Shown: positions 1-13,703, counted from the first letter of the stretch. The stretch: 64,000 bases of DNA from Agrostemma githago (GCA_958450325.1 OY288262.1:6429142-6493141); one strand, 5' to 3'. The notes: a model not told the origin generated them from the letters alone. Numbers and translations are program-made.

Positions 1-144
1 GATACTCCTGCGGATCTCTCTAAAATTATTGAGCAAGACCTTGGAGCCGCTATATGGCCACGATACGTTCCTAATTCTGAGCAGTTTAGCTCCAATAGAT
101 TGAATGCTTAGGGTCTAGCCCTCTTTTTACCTACCAAAAAAAAA
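1..144 (+). mobile_element. 3' end of an L1-like LINE (fragment)
   Basis: Frame 1 is open from the window edge and stops with TAG at 109-111 after 37 codons. It is followed by a short 3' UTR ending in CTACC and a run of nine A (136-144). The layout matches the LINE2 3' end in this window (stop, short UTR, TTTACC, A-tail at 34,989-35,001). The protein tail (AAIWPRYVPNSEQF) is not one I recognise with certainty. The LINE call rests on the A-tail layout and is an inference; the rest of the element lies outside the window. Confidence 0.5.
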
Positions 145-788
145 TGAACCAAACGAGGTCTTATACACTTTCAGTCCCTCCATCTTGTAGGAGCGTATTA
201 AAGATATTTCTTTAGTATTCTCGGAATATTCTATAATCTTTTGTAATCAATTGTTTCCGTAAATCCTTGATTATGATTTCTGTAATTATGTATGTAATCT
301 ACCATCAGTGATTGTTAGCTAACTAGTTGTACCTAGTCAATTAGGGCTTGTTTGGTTCACATAGGGGAACTCACATCCTTTTCCTTTATTTATTAAAACA
401 GAGACCAAGGCAGGTGAGGTGACACAGCTCATTGATCTTCATTCTGAAATACTCAATCCACATTAATCGAGAGTTATTTTAGGCAATTAAGCAAATCTTC
501 CACAATCAAGCTATAGCCTATATGTTGCATTCAATGTATTGGGTTGAACAGTTTGGGCTGGACAATCTCCACTTCACAATCTCATCTTCGCACTGAATTA
601 ACCTAGACATTATACCAGCTAAGTTAATCTGTGATTCAAAATATGAAACCTTAATACATCTATGACAGTATCCATTTAATATTTGCAAACAGAAAACCTA
701 AACCTAAACAACCCTAATACAAAATTAAACACTAATACATTTAACGCCTTAGTCGATTACTGTATCGACTCAAAATTTATTCTCAAAA
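145..788. other. AT-rich spacer with a GAACCAAAC/GTTTGGTTC inverted pair
   Basis: No gene was seen. TGAACCAAACGAGGT at 145-159 is nearly inverted relative to GCTTGTTTGGTTCA at 346-359. This resembles the terminal motif of many plant MITEs (ends of the type GGGCTTGTTTGGTT). I could not define a target duplication, so no element is called. Confidence 0.35.
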
Positions 789-941
789 ATGTCTGATGCC
801 ATTAATCCCACCATTGCTACACTTACCCAAGGTGTTAGGCTAAGCAATTTGGATGTCAGGGTGATATATAAATAGCAAAGACCTGACTTCAACTATAAAT
901 TAAAGATTGATGGTGTTGAGTTGCTTCTAATTGACTCAAAG
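789..941 (+). pseudogene. RPA-like (DUF223 OB-fold) first exon, broken
   Basis: ATG at 789 opens 51 codons that end exactly at a GTAAGC splice donor (942). The protein resembles the first OB-fold exon of plant replication protein A-like / DUF223 proteins: RLSNLDVRVIYK, then RPDF, then an IDGVELLLIDSK tail like the usual I-E-M-x-L-x-D-E-x-G. Residue 29, normally Trp in this motif, is TAG, a likely TGG-to-TAG change. The exon boundary is phase 0 after D-x-K, the same as in the second RPA-like fragment at 44,875-45,188. No second exon was found in the AT-rich DNA downstream. Such genes occur both in the host and as Helitron cargo; the origin here is unknown. Confidence 0.55.
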
Positions 942-3589
<2,648 letters not shown>

Positions 3590-3900
3590 TAAGACGAACT
3601 TAGTCTATGTTCTATAGATTGATTTGAACTAAATTGAATTAACTAAACTTAACGGATTTGAACCGAATTTAATTGATTTAAACTAAACTAAACTAAACCG
3701 ATTTGAAGTAGTGAACGTAACAGATTTGACTTGAACTAAACTAAATTGGACTAATCTGAACTGAACTGAATTGAATTGAAGTACTAGAGTGAAATACTAA
3801 ACTGCAATGAACTGAACTGTTATGAACTAAACTAAACTGAATTAAACTAGTTAAAATTAAACAGAACGGAACTAAGGTGAGATAAAATGAGCTTATTGAG
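3590..3900. repeat. Degenerate (AACTAAACT / GAACTGAACT)n tract
   Basis: About 300 bp built from overlapping variants of AACTAAACT, GAACTGAACTGAA and GAACCGAATT. It is similar in character to the GACCC tracts elsewhere in the window but with a different core. No terminal repeats were found. Confidence 0.55.
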
Positions 3901-4953
3901 GCTGAAAATAGCTAAACTGAATAGACAAAATGAATTATACGATCGATCAAGTTGATGTATGTGTAAATTTTATCACCCCCATCCTGAAATTCCTGGATTC
4001 ACCGTTGCATAGGCGGTGAAGGATGTTTCGAAGAACTAAAGTACAACTTGGCCAATTCAATAGTTGTCCCAAGTAGTTAATGTTGTGTATAGCACTCCAT
4101 TTTTGTGCGGGGTGCAAAACCCAGTTGCATGTCATGCCTTAATGTTGTACGTTTATTTTTGTATATATATGTCAGCACTTATGGAGCAGGAAAGTAATAT
4201 TCACAGAGAAAGAAGTGAGGAAGAGATTAATTTTGATGAAATTGATCTATTTGACGATGAAGAAGCTATACCTCACGATGATTTAAGTATTTTAGTAGAC
4301 AATTTAAGAGAGATTGATGGAGACGACAACCTATCCGACGAGGAAGAAGAAGCTGTAGCTGAAGATGACTTTGACATTTTAGAAGAAAAAATGAAAATTG
4401 GATTATCGAGACAGTGGAAGTACCTAGGAATGGCCTCAGATTTGACACATTGAAAGCTCTAGAGGAACATCTTCACAAGTATGCCAACCAATCTTGGTTT
4501 TCCGTTCGAATAAGAAACGTGAAGCCACCAAAGAAAACAAATAAACCACCGCAACATATTATGTGGGTTTGTCACAAGGGTGGAGCACAAGCGAGTAGGT
4601 CTCAAAACAAAATGAAACCTAGACCATCTCAGATGACTAGCTGTGGAGTTTAATTTAACGCCAAGGATGACAATGGTGGGTGGATATTTTTTACAAGTGT
4701 ATATTTGGAGCATAATCATATAAAACCCTAATGATGTGAGATACTTGCGAGCTTACAGAAAAGCTCCAAATGAAGTTGAGAGAATTATAGTGATAAACGA
4801 TGAAGCAGGTATAAGACCTTCACGAACCTATTTGGCTGAGGCAATGAGAAGTCATGGTTTTCAAAATATATCATATATAGAGAGGGATGTGAGAAACTTG
4901 TTACAAAAGAAGAGGCAAGAAAAATTAATTGGGGCAGATTCGATGGCAATGTA

Positions 4954-4962
4954 TAATTATTT
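4954..4962. repeat. Target-site duplication, left of MITE copy A
   Basis: TAATTATTT, identical to 5,889-5,897 on the other side of the element. Confidence 0.93.
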
Positions 4963-5888
4963 GGGTTATTTAATAACAATAATACTGACTATTGGGCGTA
5001 TTCCAGTAATAATATACAAATTACATTTATTCCCAGAATAATACAGAGTATTGGAGTAGTCTAATGAGAATGATACAGTTTCATTTGTTACCTACAGCAG
5101 GAGGTAATCTTTCTGAAAAACAACCGGCAACTATTTACATTAAATCCACACCCACCCTCCTCCTTCTTTATCCTCTTTCTCCATCTCTCTCCTACTTAAT
5201 TACAGGTCTTCAATGACAACTTTGCAAAATAAATTTAAAAAGTCTTCATTTTCATTAAATCTAATAATGGACTCTCCATCAAATGCAAACTCTTCAAATT
5301 CTTGGGGTGGATCTACACAATATGTAAGATAAGTGAATGAAAAACACTAATTTTACCTAACAATTTGCTTGATTTAGATTGAATTAGGTGGTAAAATGAT
5401 CAAAAACCCAAAAATAACATAAACCCTAGAAATATGAATTTAATTCAGATAATCGAGTAACTTACCTCTGCCATTGTCATCGAAATACTCTAAAGCGAAC
5501 GAACTTCAACCCAGCATCTGTCAGTGTCGATTAAACCAATTTCAACTCGCAGAATTCGGAAAAAAAAAACAAACAGAAGAATAGGCACAGATTTACTTAC
5601 GAAATTACGAACGAGATTAGAAGATTAAAGTTGGAGATGTTTAATGAAGGTTGAAGGTGTGGTGATGGTGACAGTAATGGTTGCATGAAGAGGAAGGGAG
5701 AGGGAGAAGTAAATGGTGATGGTGACTGTTGGATTTCAAAGTAATGAAAAGTAAAAACTGAAGTAACCCGTCCACTGTATCATTCTCATTAGACTACTTC
5801 AATACTCTGTATTATTCTGGGATTAAAAGTAATTTGTATTATTAATGGAATACGCCCAATAGTCAGTATTATTGTTATTAAATAACCC
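4963..5888. mobile_element. Mutator-like MITE (copy A) with long TIRs
   Basis: A 926-bp element begins GGGTTATTTAATAACAATAA and ends with its inverse. The terminal inverted repeats run roughly 110-120 bp: left about 4,963-5,078, right about 5,772-5,888. It is flanked by a perfect 9-bp direct repeat TAATTATTT (4,954-4,962 and 5,889-5,897). A 9-bp duplication with long TIRs is the hallmark of Mutator-like elements. No transposase is encoded. It interrupts the FAR1-like reading frame. A second copy sits at 40,232-42,539. Confidence 0.93.
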
Positions 5889-5897
5889 TAATTATTT
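5889..5897. repeat. Target-site duplication, right of MITE copy A
   Basis: TAATTATTT, identical to 4,954-4,962. Confidence 0.93.
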
Positions 5898-7052
5898 TGT
5901 CAAGTCCATGAAGGAGTCAAGAAACTTTTTTTTGCCATGGATTTGGAAAGTGATGGTCATATTCGTAATGTGATGTGGGTGGATGCTAGGAGTAGAGCTG
6001 CATATAGAGATTTGATGATTGTGTTGGATTCGATACGACCTACTTGAAAAATCACTATGAGATGTCATCTGCTCCCATTATAGGCGTAAACCATCATGGG
6101 TTAACTATACTTTTGGGTTGTGCGCTATTATCCAGAGAGGACACTGATACTTTTAGGTGGTTGTTCAAGAGATGGATAGATTGCATGGGTGGTGTAGCCC
6201 CTAAAGCTATTGTCACTAATCAGAGTCTTCCTATAACTAAAGCAATTGAGCTGGAAATGCCGACTACTAAGTACAAATATTTAATGGTGCCTTTGGCATA
6301 TTATGGAAAAACAAAACAAAAGGTTCAAAAATTTAAAAGATTTACAAAAGATTAAAGCAGCTATGTCAAATTGTGTTTATGATTCATTGAGTACAGAGGA
6401 GTTTGAAACGAGTTGGAAAGGGTTTGTTGAGCTCTATGGATTATAGAAGAATGCTTGGCTATATACTTTCTTCAAAGACAGACGACGTTGGGTGCCTACT
6501 CTTTTAAATGATTGCTTTTGTGCAGGTATGTCAACCACACAACAAAATGAAAGCGTAAATTATTTTTTTAGGAGTTATGTTAATAGCAAGACATCATTGA
6601 AAGAGTTTATACTTAAATATAATCTTGCTCTTGGTGCGAAATGTGACAAGGAGAGAATATCAGATCATCAGTCAAGAAAGATAAGGTACAAGATTGTTAC
6701 TAAATTTGCTGCTGAGAGTTGTTTTCAACCGATCTACACGCATTATGCTTTTCAAAAGGTGATGGATGAGGTGCGTGGTTGTATGTATACTACTCCTAGT
6801 ACCCACAGACAAGAAGAGGATTATATTAAGTTTAAGGTTGGAGACACTCGTGAATTTGGTGATTTGTCTATTGAGAAAAGGGTAGATTACATGGTGATGT
6901 ATGATAAGGGGTCGAAAAATGTCTACTATAGTTGCAATCTTTTTTAAACTCGAGGGATTATGTGTCGTCATTCTTTGAAAATTCTTTATGACGAAGGTGT
7001 TCAAAAATTTCCAGACTCATATATTGTTAACCGGTGGAGGAAGGACATTGAT

Positions 7053-8832
7053 AGACTATACTATCGCCCAAATTTGGATCGGTCGTTAACGATAGACAGG
7101 GGATCAAACAATATTTAAATGACTCGCTGATAACACAAAAAAACAAATAAATGTAGTCGTGGTAAGTCGAGGTTGGTCCACAGGGAAGGTGGTGTGAAAG
7201 TCGAGTAAGAGCTATGCGTTTGGGGTCTAGTGGGGGGGTTTGAGGTGGTCGCAAGCTAAACTAAAAGGAGCGAGACTAAAGTAATTAAGAGAAATCAAAT
7301 AAAGGAAAGGTATTAGGAGAAGTCGGGGAATCAGAAATGAGACACATAAACAAGGAATCAAGCAACGATACACAATTGATAAGGAGCGAGTCATCTTTCG
7401 GTTCTCTACCCAACCTCACTAAAGCTCACTTTCGTGATGAAAAGCTAAATCTCTAACCGGAATTACCCAAACCCCAAGTTTCCCCATATTGATTCGGGTG
7501 AATACAAGTCAACCAAATTGATCAAGTAAGGTCAACACATATACAACAATTCCAAGTTAGACAAACCAATCCAAGTGTATACATACAATCACAAGAATCA
7601 TTAGTTCATGCTATCCAAATTCTTCATCTCCTAATCCCCCAAACCATTGGCAACCAAAATCTACTCACTATTCATGGGGGTTTCATTATAAACAAAAGAG
7701 ATAGGAAATAAACTAAAACATTTCATACTAGAAATGACAAGGTATTAGAATCTAATGCAACAATGGAAATTTAAATGACATAAACATATATCAAACAATA
7801 GCATACAATGAAGTGAAGAGAAATTAAAAGGGAAAACTAATTAAAAGTAAAGAAGAAAAGTGAAGATACTAACAATGGAGGAAAGCTAAAAAGAAGAAGA
7901 TGAAGAGAAATATAAATAATGAAGCTTCAAGAAATAATACAAGAATCTTGTCACCAAATCCTTGCAAAACCCCTTTAATCTTCAACAAAATCGAATTCTA
8001 GACTAATCAAGTAGCTAGATTGCAAAATAAAGAGTATATTAATCTAAGCTAAGAGAGTTTTCTAGATCTAATGGAGTTTTTCTAATGGAAGCTATTACAA
8101 AGATGAAGATCTAACTAATGAGACCTCCTAAAATGATGATGAAAGAAAAGATAAGATCCTGGAAAGAAATCTACGGTTAACTATTTATACAAAGCCCTTA
8201 ATGGGACTAAACCAAAGCCCAAATCCAACTTTTGCTTCATTAGTAAGACTTTTGCCCAATGAATCTTCATATGGTGAAACTTCGCCTCGCGAACATTTGT
8301 CATTCACAAGTCATTACCGTCGGGTGAAACTTCACTCGATGGTTTCACCCGGTGAACTTTCTTCAAGATTTGCATTTGAGGGCCTCTTTACCGTCGGACG
8401 AAACTTCACCCGATGGTTGAGAGTTTCGCCCGATCATTTCGCCCGGTGGTGAAATTTTCCTGAACATCTTCAGAGAGATCGAAATATCGTCGAGCGAAAC
8501 TTCACCCGATAGTATCTCATCGGGTGAAACTTTACACGATGGTTTCCTTGGCCTCTTTTCTGGTCTCGCTCTTTGTCGTTTGATTGCTTGAACTTTTAAG
8601 TTTCGTGCGTTGCTTTCGGACAATATTTCACTCTCTTGTGCTCATATAAGCTCGGATATGCTCTTGGTGATGAATCCTATCAAAATAGATAGAAAAACTA
8701 CCAAAACCACGTGAAATGCACAAGAGAGACGATGATGCGAGAAAGACTAAAAATAGGGCGATAATCGCATTCTAATCTCACAAAAGCAGAGGAAAACGAG
8801 TCTAAATGGGAGAAAAAACGGTCCAAATTTGA
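7053..8832. mobile_element. Unclassified insertion of about 1.78 kb in the FAR1-like pseudogene
   Basis: The FAR1-like reading stops making sense after RWRKDIDR (about 7,052) and resumes at HITYMRVKV (about 8,833), so the DNA between is an insertion. Near its ends CAAATTTGGATCGG (left) and CGGTCCAAATTTG (right) are partly inverted, which may be short TIRs. Target duplication is unclear: GAC occurs at both edges but does not restore frame cleanly. No coding region was seen. The interior is A-rich, carries a GGTTGGTCCACAGGGAAGG phrase near the left end and a GC-richer hairpin-like repeat zone at 8,270-8,560. Superfamily not assigned. Confidence 0.6.
8270..8560. repeat. Degenerate GGGTGAAACTTCACCCGAT palindrome cluster
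   Basis: Variants of the quasi-palindrome CGGGTGAAACTTCACCCGA recur at least five times in about 290 bp: near 8,272, 8,330, 8,396, 8,430, 8,496 and 8,520. The repeats alternate GGGTGAAAC and TTCACCCGAT arms. It is clearly not coding; apparent reading frames such as SGEVSPD are the repeat in translation. Confidence 0.65.
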
Positions 8833-9799
8833 CACACATCACATACATGCGAGTTAAAGTTCCTTATTATGATCCTATAAAAAGTGAGAGTGTGATGAGG
8901 TATCAAAAAATGCAAGAGTTTGAAAAGCTTGCTATCAATTCAATGAATTCTACTGAGGAATTTGATATTATAATGGCTGGGATTAAAACTATTACCCAAA
9001 ATCTTGCAAAGTCCGACGACATTATTTGTGAGAGTGATTTGTTGTCTGAGCCAGTTAACCAAAACGAAGATCCAGAAGGCATCACTTTTATCATAAATAA
9101 TATAGATGGAACTATATCTCATGTTGCATTGCAAGATCCAAATCAATGCAAGTGAAAGTTGCGGGAAGACCGAGGATAAGAATTAGGCGTAGACAGAGCA
9201 ATGCCCAAAAGAAAGATACTTCCCAGAGGACAAACATTCTTAACAAATAACAGGAGGTTAGTTCAACTGTTTTTTTATTTTGGTATGATATCATGACTAT
9301 TTTTTTTCCAAATCTTATGTTTTTTTTTTTACAGAGAAAGGTTGTAAAGAAGAGGAAGAGTAAATTTGATGGTCTACAACACGATGAAATGGTTCCCGAA
9401 GCAAGTGACTTATTTTCGGGACAAAGTGGGAGCATCGATGGTTGTCAACCAACAACTCAGTTTTCTTATGCTATGCTTCACGGTGGTGAATATACAAGTT
9501 TGATGGTGAGAAAATATACAGTAAAATGGTTCAACTATTTATAAATTGAGTGTATATTAAACAAAATTTAATTTGTGCAGTAATTCGTTGAGCAAAGAGG
9601 ACGATCAAGTAACGATGTGAATCAAGAAGCCAGTGGAGCAAGTATTGATGAGCATTAACTTCGTGGTAGACTGGCACGCTCATGTAGCATGTTTTCAAGA
9701 GTTTAGTGGAGAATAAATGTCTATTTTTGTGAGCTTGTGTATGGTGTTTGTCTATCACTCTATTAGTATCTTGGTCATCTTGTCGGATTTTAGTTGGTT

Positions 9800-9845
9800 G
9801 TAGTCTATTTCTTTTGCTACCTGGAAGATGCGGCTTGTAATTTTT
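9800..9845 (+). repeat. Dispersed direct repeat, copy 1 (partner 11,648-11,693)
   Basis: GTAGTCTATTT followed by TTTTGCTACC and GGAAGATG, then GGCTTGTAATTTT, recurs at 11,648-11,693 with a few changes. The two copies are 1,848 bp apart in the same orientation, suggesting that the downstream end of the FAR1-like locus was duplicated and then diverged. Confidence 0.65.
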
Positions 9846-10747
9846 CGACTCTTTCTTATTGCGAAACACGGGAATAGTGAGTTTTATGGAATTATCTGAC
9901 AGATGTTGATTGACATTCGACTGCTCGAAGCTTTCTTCACATTCTGCTGCCTATGAAACTCAGACGGCTGAATTTGATGTGATTGTATTATGGAGGAGCT
10001 CTTTAAGCGAGAGTGAAATTTTGTGTTATATATCATGAGTGCCCTTCCTTATACGGATACAAAGTCGAGATGGAGGTGTTCTTAGTACTGAATATGATAC
10101 GAATGCTATGCTTATGCAGGAAATGGAAAGAAATGTTATTGTTATGACTGTCACGGGGAATGCTATTACTGAACTACTGCAGGACACACCAACAAATGCT
10201 GCAATGCTGCACAGAAACATGCAGTCCAAGGACAACCAAAATACTCTCTAGACAGAAATCAGTCAATGAAAAGTCTATTGCCTTCTTGCATCTATTTCTG
10301 TAGTCATCCTACTTTTGGCTTGAACCCAATTCACCTTTTCTTCATATTGGGGACTGCATTTCATGCTCAAGGGAGCCTATCAAATGTATTGAACAACTGT
10401 ATTAATATAACATTTTTAATTAAATATATTTACTTGCATTATTTCCTCTACTTATACATCGGTTGGCATCGGAAGATTGTTGCAACATTGTTGTATTGTC
10501 TGCTACTCTGCTGTTACCTACTGGCACTGCTGTCCATTTCTTCTCTTTGCTTTGTTCTTTGCCAATGGTCCAAGCTTCTGTATTCTTGGGTATAAAAAAT
10601 ATTTATACATTCCAGTATTAGATAATTTCATTAGAAATTAAGTGTCTCTGTGGACATCACTTGGTTTTTACCTCAAAGACCAGAGCTCGATTCCTGATAG
10701 CGTCAGTTTTTGGGTAACTGTAGTACTGCACCCATTCACTGCTACTC

Positions 10748-10834
10748 TACTACTGGTAGGAGTGTAGGACTCTATGACTACTATGTACAACTATACTACT
10801 GGTAGGAGTGTACGACTTTACGACTACTATGTAC
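10748..10834. repeat. 41-bp tandem duplication
   Basis: Copies at 10,748-10,788 and 10,794-10,834 both begin TACTACTGGTAGGAGTGTA and end GACTACTATGTAC. They differ at a few positions. Confidence 0.85.
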
Positions 10835-11124
10835 ACTAGCATATCTTCTTAGGAGTATTTTTTTACTACAGTATAAGTTTTATTATTTGTTACTATTTTT
10901 TCCAAACAAATTATTTTTTATAGAATAAAATCGATTAATTTGTTAAACCAATCAGTTGGAAACCTTTTATTAGACCCAAATAATTATTTTATTTTTGTCT
11001 CATTTACAATATTTGATCCATTTTGACTGTTATGGTCAAAATATACAAGATGCCTAAGTCACTAAAATAGATTTTGCCAAAATTTTCACATTCTCACTTG
11101 TCGCTAAGTACATTGGCTCGTACG

Positions 11125-11402
11125 TAGAGCTGGCAAGCCTGACCCGACCCGAAACCCGAGAAAAATTGACCCGATCTGATCTGAAAATATAACGACGTGA
11201 CTCGACCCGATCCGACCTGATCCGATGATGACCCGTAACCCGATACGACCCGCTTTAGACCGACCCGAGACGACCCAATAAATTATCTGACCCGACCCGA
11301 CCCGACCAGACCCGACTCAAAAGCTGACCCAACTTGAAAATGACCCGACCGACCCGATATGACCCGACCCAAAACCGACCGCCCGCCCGATTGCCACCTC
11401 TA
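11125..11402. mobile_element. hAT-type MITE filled with GACCC repeats
   Basis: The element starts TAGAGCTGGCAA and ends TTGCCACCTCTA, an inverted pair with one mismatch. It is flanked by 8-bp near-duplicates CTCGTACG (11,117-11,124) and CTCGTTCG (11,403-11,410). An 8-bp duplication and TAGAGGTGGCAA-like ends fit a known type of plant hAT MITE. The 278-bp interior is almost entirely GACCCGACCCGA-type repeat. No coding capacity. Confidence 0.85.
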
Positions 11403-11901
11403 CTCGTTCGTATCTCCCTTTTTTTGTTGGATGTGACTTAAAAGATGGGAAAAATTGATGGGAAGCGAATTGTCTTAGTTGATGTGATATGATTATTATA
11501 GTTCAAGAGTCAAGACGGAGATGATTTGAAGGTGTTACAGTTATACTGAATGTGGGGTTGCTGTGAGTCCTTGTGACTTGAATCTTGGCTTGACAGAATA
11601 TATTACTCGTATCATTGATCAAGCACTGAGTTAAAAAGTTGTACTCCGTAGTCTATTTGTTTTGCTACCCGGAAGATGTGGCTTGTAATTTTATTAACTA
11701 TTGAACTCACGTGGAATACAAAACACACAGATGATTTTATTGATTCAATTGAAAATGCGAATGTAATTGTTGCGCAGCTGCAATTACATTAATCTGACAG
11801 AAAAAAAACATGTACTGCACAATAAAATAAACTAAAAAAAAGAAAAAGAAAAATAAACTACTATGATGATTAAATATTTCAATCATCATCTAGGGTGAGA
11901 T
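11403..11901. other. Non-coding spacer
   Basis: Contains the second copy of the dispersed 46-bp repeat (11,648-11,693) and A-rich runs near 11,811-11,855. Nothing else recognised. Confidence 0.4.
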
Positions 11902-11959
11902 CTATGAAGATACGCTCACATCTTCATCTTGGGTGAGGTCGATGACCTCCTCTAATTTC
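11902..11959 (-). pseudogene. C-terminal piece of a small lysine-rich gene split by LINE1
   Basis: Reading the minus strand from the LINE1 target duplication gives a Lys run, then LEEVIDLTQDEDVSVSS and a TAG at 11,902-11,904. The VIDLT core followed by acidic and Ser residues looks like a SUMO-interaction type motif, which is an inference from a short motif only. The N-terminal part would lie beyond LINE1 at 38,610-38,855. Function unknown; it may be host or mobile-element derived. Confidence 0.35.
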
Positions 11960-11970
11960 TTTTTTTTATT
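11960..11970. repeat. LINE1 target-site duplication (3' side)
   Basis: TTTTTTTTATT, identical to 38,599-38,609. The low complexity means part of it could be the LINE A-tail. Confidence 0.7.
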
Positions 11971-12026
11971 GGTAAAGGGTAAGTATATATTTATATATGC
12001 CGTGTAATCAATTACAAAAAATATGA

Positions 12027-12090
12027 CTACATCAAATTATGTAGCCATCTAGCGTCTTTAGGAATTAAAGGATATTTAATCTTACACATG
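12027..12090 (-). pseudogene. LINE1 ORF2 C-terminal end
   Basis: Reading continues from 21,421 across LTR element 1: the target duplication ATG forms part of the codons, followed by KIKYPLIPKDARWLHNLM and a TAG at 12,027-12,029. This confirms that the LTR element landed about 20 codons before the ORF2 stop. Confidence 0.8.
12086..12090. repeat. Target-site duplication of LTR element 1 (left)
   Basis: ACATG, identical to 21,416-21,420. Confidence 0.95.
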
Positions 12091-12669
12091 TGTAGACACC
12101 CACATTTTGACCGCCAGGTGTCTATAGCAGTTTCCGACAAACACCCGATGATGATCGGACGCAAACGTGCTTTAAATACTCAGAAACGGACTCAAAATCA
12201 TTGGCATTTGGCTTGGGCTCATTATAGAGTACATATCTCACAAAACCAACCTCAAAATCAGGCCCAGTGGGTCGTTTTGAGTCAAATAAGACTAATTTGG
12301 GTCGATTCCGACACCAGGGGTAAAACCGTCTTTTTACGACCGAGTCAAAACCCGTCAAAATTATTTCCGAGGCACGTGAGTCAGCCGTGACACCTCACAC
12401 GGCTGATTCGAACTCTAATCCTACGAAAAATCAGCTTCACAAAATATTAAACAAATTCGTTTAAGGATGGAATTCGATCTCAAGTAGGAATCCTATCCGA
12501 AAACCGATTCAGACACCCGACCGAGTGCAAATACTCGGCCGAGCAGCATATTCCAGCCGTGTTCCCTTTCTTCCTTGACAAGAAAGCGGAATTCTCATGC
12601 CTTACAGCTTCCTATATTTCCTATCTCTAGCGGTAGTTCAAACTCTCCTAGCCAAGGTCGGGAATTCCC

Positions 12670-12678
12670 TATAAATAG
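12670..12678 (+). promoter_or_regulatory. TATA box of LTR element 1 (5' LTR)
   Basis: TATAAATAG in a GC-richer context about 580 bp into the LTR. The 3' LTR has the same at 19,609-19,617. Transcription would be expected to start about 30 bp downstream, defining the U3/R boundary. Confidence 0.7.
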
Positions 12679-13391
12679 CCCCTTGCACACACACTTTTAC
12701 ACATCAATTAGCATCTACAATATACATTCATTATCGATCAAATATTCATAAAAAGCATCACAAATTATTCCCATACACACACTCGTAAGCATAAAATCTA
12801 GCATCGATACACCGATATTACAAACCCGAAGGAAACCGGCCCGATACCCGACACCCTTCACACGTCACGCCCAAACCGAGCCACCACCAACTCACCGACA
12901 TCCACTCGACGCTCTTGTGCCCAAGCCACGTCCCGACGAGCCCCGATCCGAGTAAACAGAAGCATGTAGGTTGAGGGTGTAACAAAACCCGATTTCTCTT
13001 CTTCTTCTTCTATCTTCCTCCTCGTCCGTCTTATTTTTTATGGGTCGGTCGTCGTTTATTTTTTTCTCTAATATCGATATTATTAAAAACTATTTTCATA
13101 TATCGAACATTCTTAAAAATATGATATCGATTTTCTATAATCGAATATTGTATCAAAAAGAATTATATTAAGATCTCGACGATGTTAAAATCGTTACATC
13201 TTTTTTTCGTTCAAACTTCTTTTTACAAAACTTTTTTATTCATTCCGAATACTCGATATCGATTTCATAATCGAATATCGGGTACGACGAATATCGAAAA
13301 CATAAATCGAGTATAAATTAATTCGTATTTGTACGCGATTTATCAAAATTAACAATTTTCGAACAACGAGCAAAACCGGGACAGACCCGCA

Positions 13392-13422
13392 CGCGAGTCG
13401 CGCCCCATCTAGGCGACTCGCG
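13392..13422. repeat. Hairpin cassette 1 in the LTR
   Basis: Perfect 10-bp arms CGCGAGTCGC and GCGACTCGCG around an 11-nt loop. The same structure is in the 3' LTR near 20,331. Confidence 0.85.
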
Positions 13423-13673
13423 CACGGGCCTGAAACCCGAGTCCTCTTTTAGCTTTTTTTTTCGTTCGTTTTATTTTATTATTCTACGAAACGATTTCAA
13501 AATTTATATCTTTTCTAAAACTATTCGAATTATTTGATATTGATTTCGTAGTCAATTATCGAATATAACGAATATCGAAAATATTAAATCGAGTACGAAT
13601 TATGCAATATTCGTACGCGGTTTAATAAAAGCATCGAATTTTCAAAAAACCGCTTTCGAAATCAGCCCGACAA

Positions 13674-13703
13674 GCGACTCGCCGGCATCCCTGGCGAGCC
13701 GCG
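13674..13703. repeat. Hairpin cassette 2 in the LTR
   Basis: Arms GCGACTCGCC and GGCGAGCCGC with one mismatch. It shares the CGACTCG core with cassette 1. The 3' LTR copy is near 20,609. Confidence 0.75.

Larger units (their letters stand above)
4169..9655 (+). pseudogene. FAR1/FHY3-related gene or transposase, broken by two insertions
   Basis: Three blocks on one strand together give the FAR1-family order. Block A (4,169-4,962): an acidic N-terminus and, after a frame change near 4,413, a FAR1 DNA-binding domain (RFDTLKALEEHL, SWFSVRIR, then LEHNH). Block B (5,898-7,052): MULE-type transposase core (VMWVDARSRAAYRDF, GFDTTYLKNHYEM, GVNHHG, then TQQNESVNYFF) and a SWIM-like finger ending CRHSL in which the first Cys appears to be Tyr. 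Block C (about 8,833-9,655): C-terminal HITYMRVKVPYYDP and low-complexity tail. The blocks are separated by a MITE (4,963-5,888) and an unclassified insert. There are also internal stops and frame changes (for example TAA at 6,354-6,356). FAR1 proteins are transcription factors derived from Mutator-like transposases. Whether this was a host gene or a transposase is not decidable here, but it cannot encode a full protein. Confidence 0.85.
9656..11124. other. Non-coding stretch downstream of the FAR1-like pseudogene
   Basis: No recognised gene. An open segment at 10,039-10,248 encodes an unrecognised 70-residue peptide; it may be a leftover of the upstream locus. A 41-bp direct duplication lies at 10,748-10,834, and one arm of a dispersed 46-bp duplication at 9,800-9,845 (partner 11,648-11,693). 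Confidence 0.4.

Noticed and set aside
8201..8623. Reading frames through the GGGTGAAAC cluster
   Set aside because: Both strands give similar repeat peptides, as expected of a quasi-palindromic repeat rather than a gene.
12088..12390. Reading frame at the LTR start (also near 18,967, 22,667 and 29,591)
   Set aside because: Follows LTR identity on both strands. It is shared sequence, not a gene.
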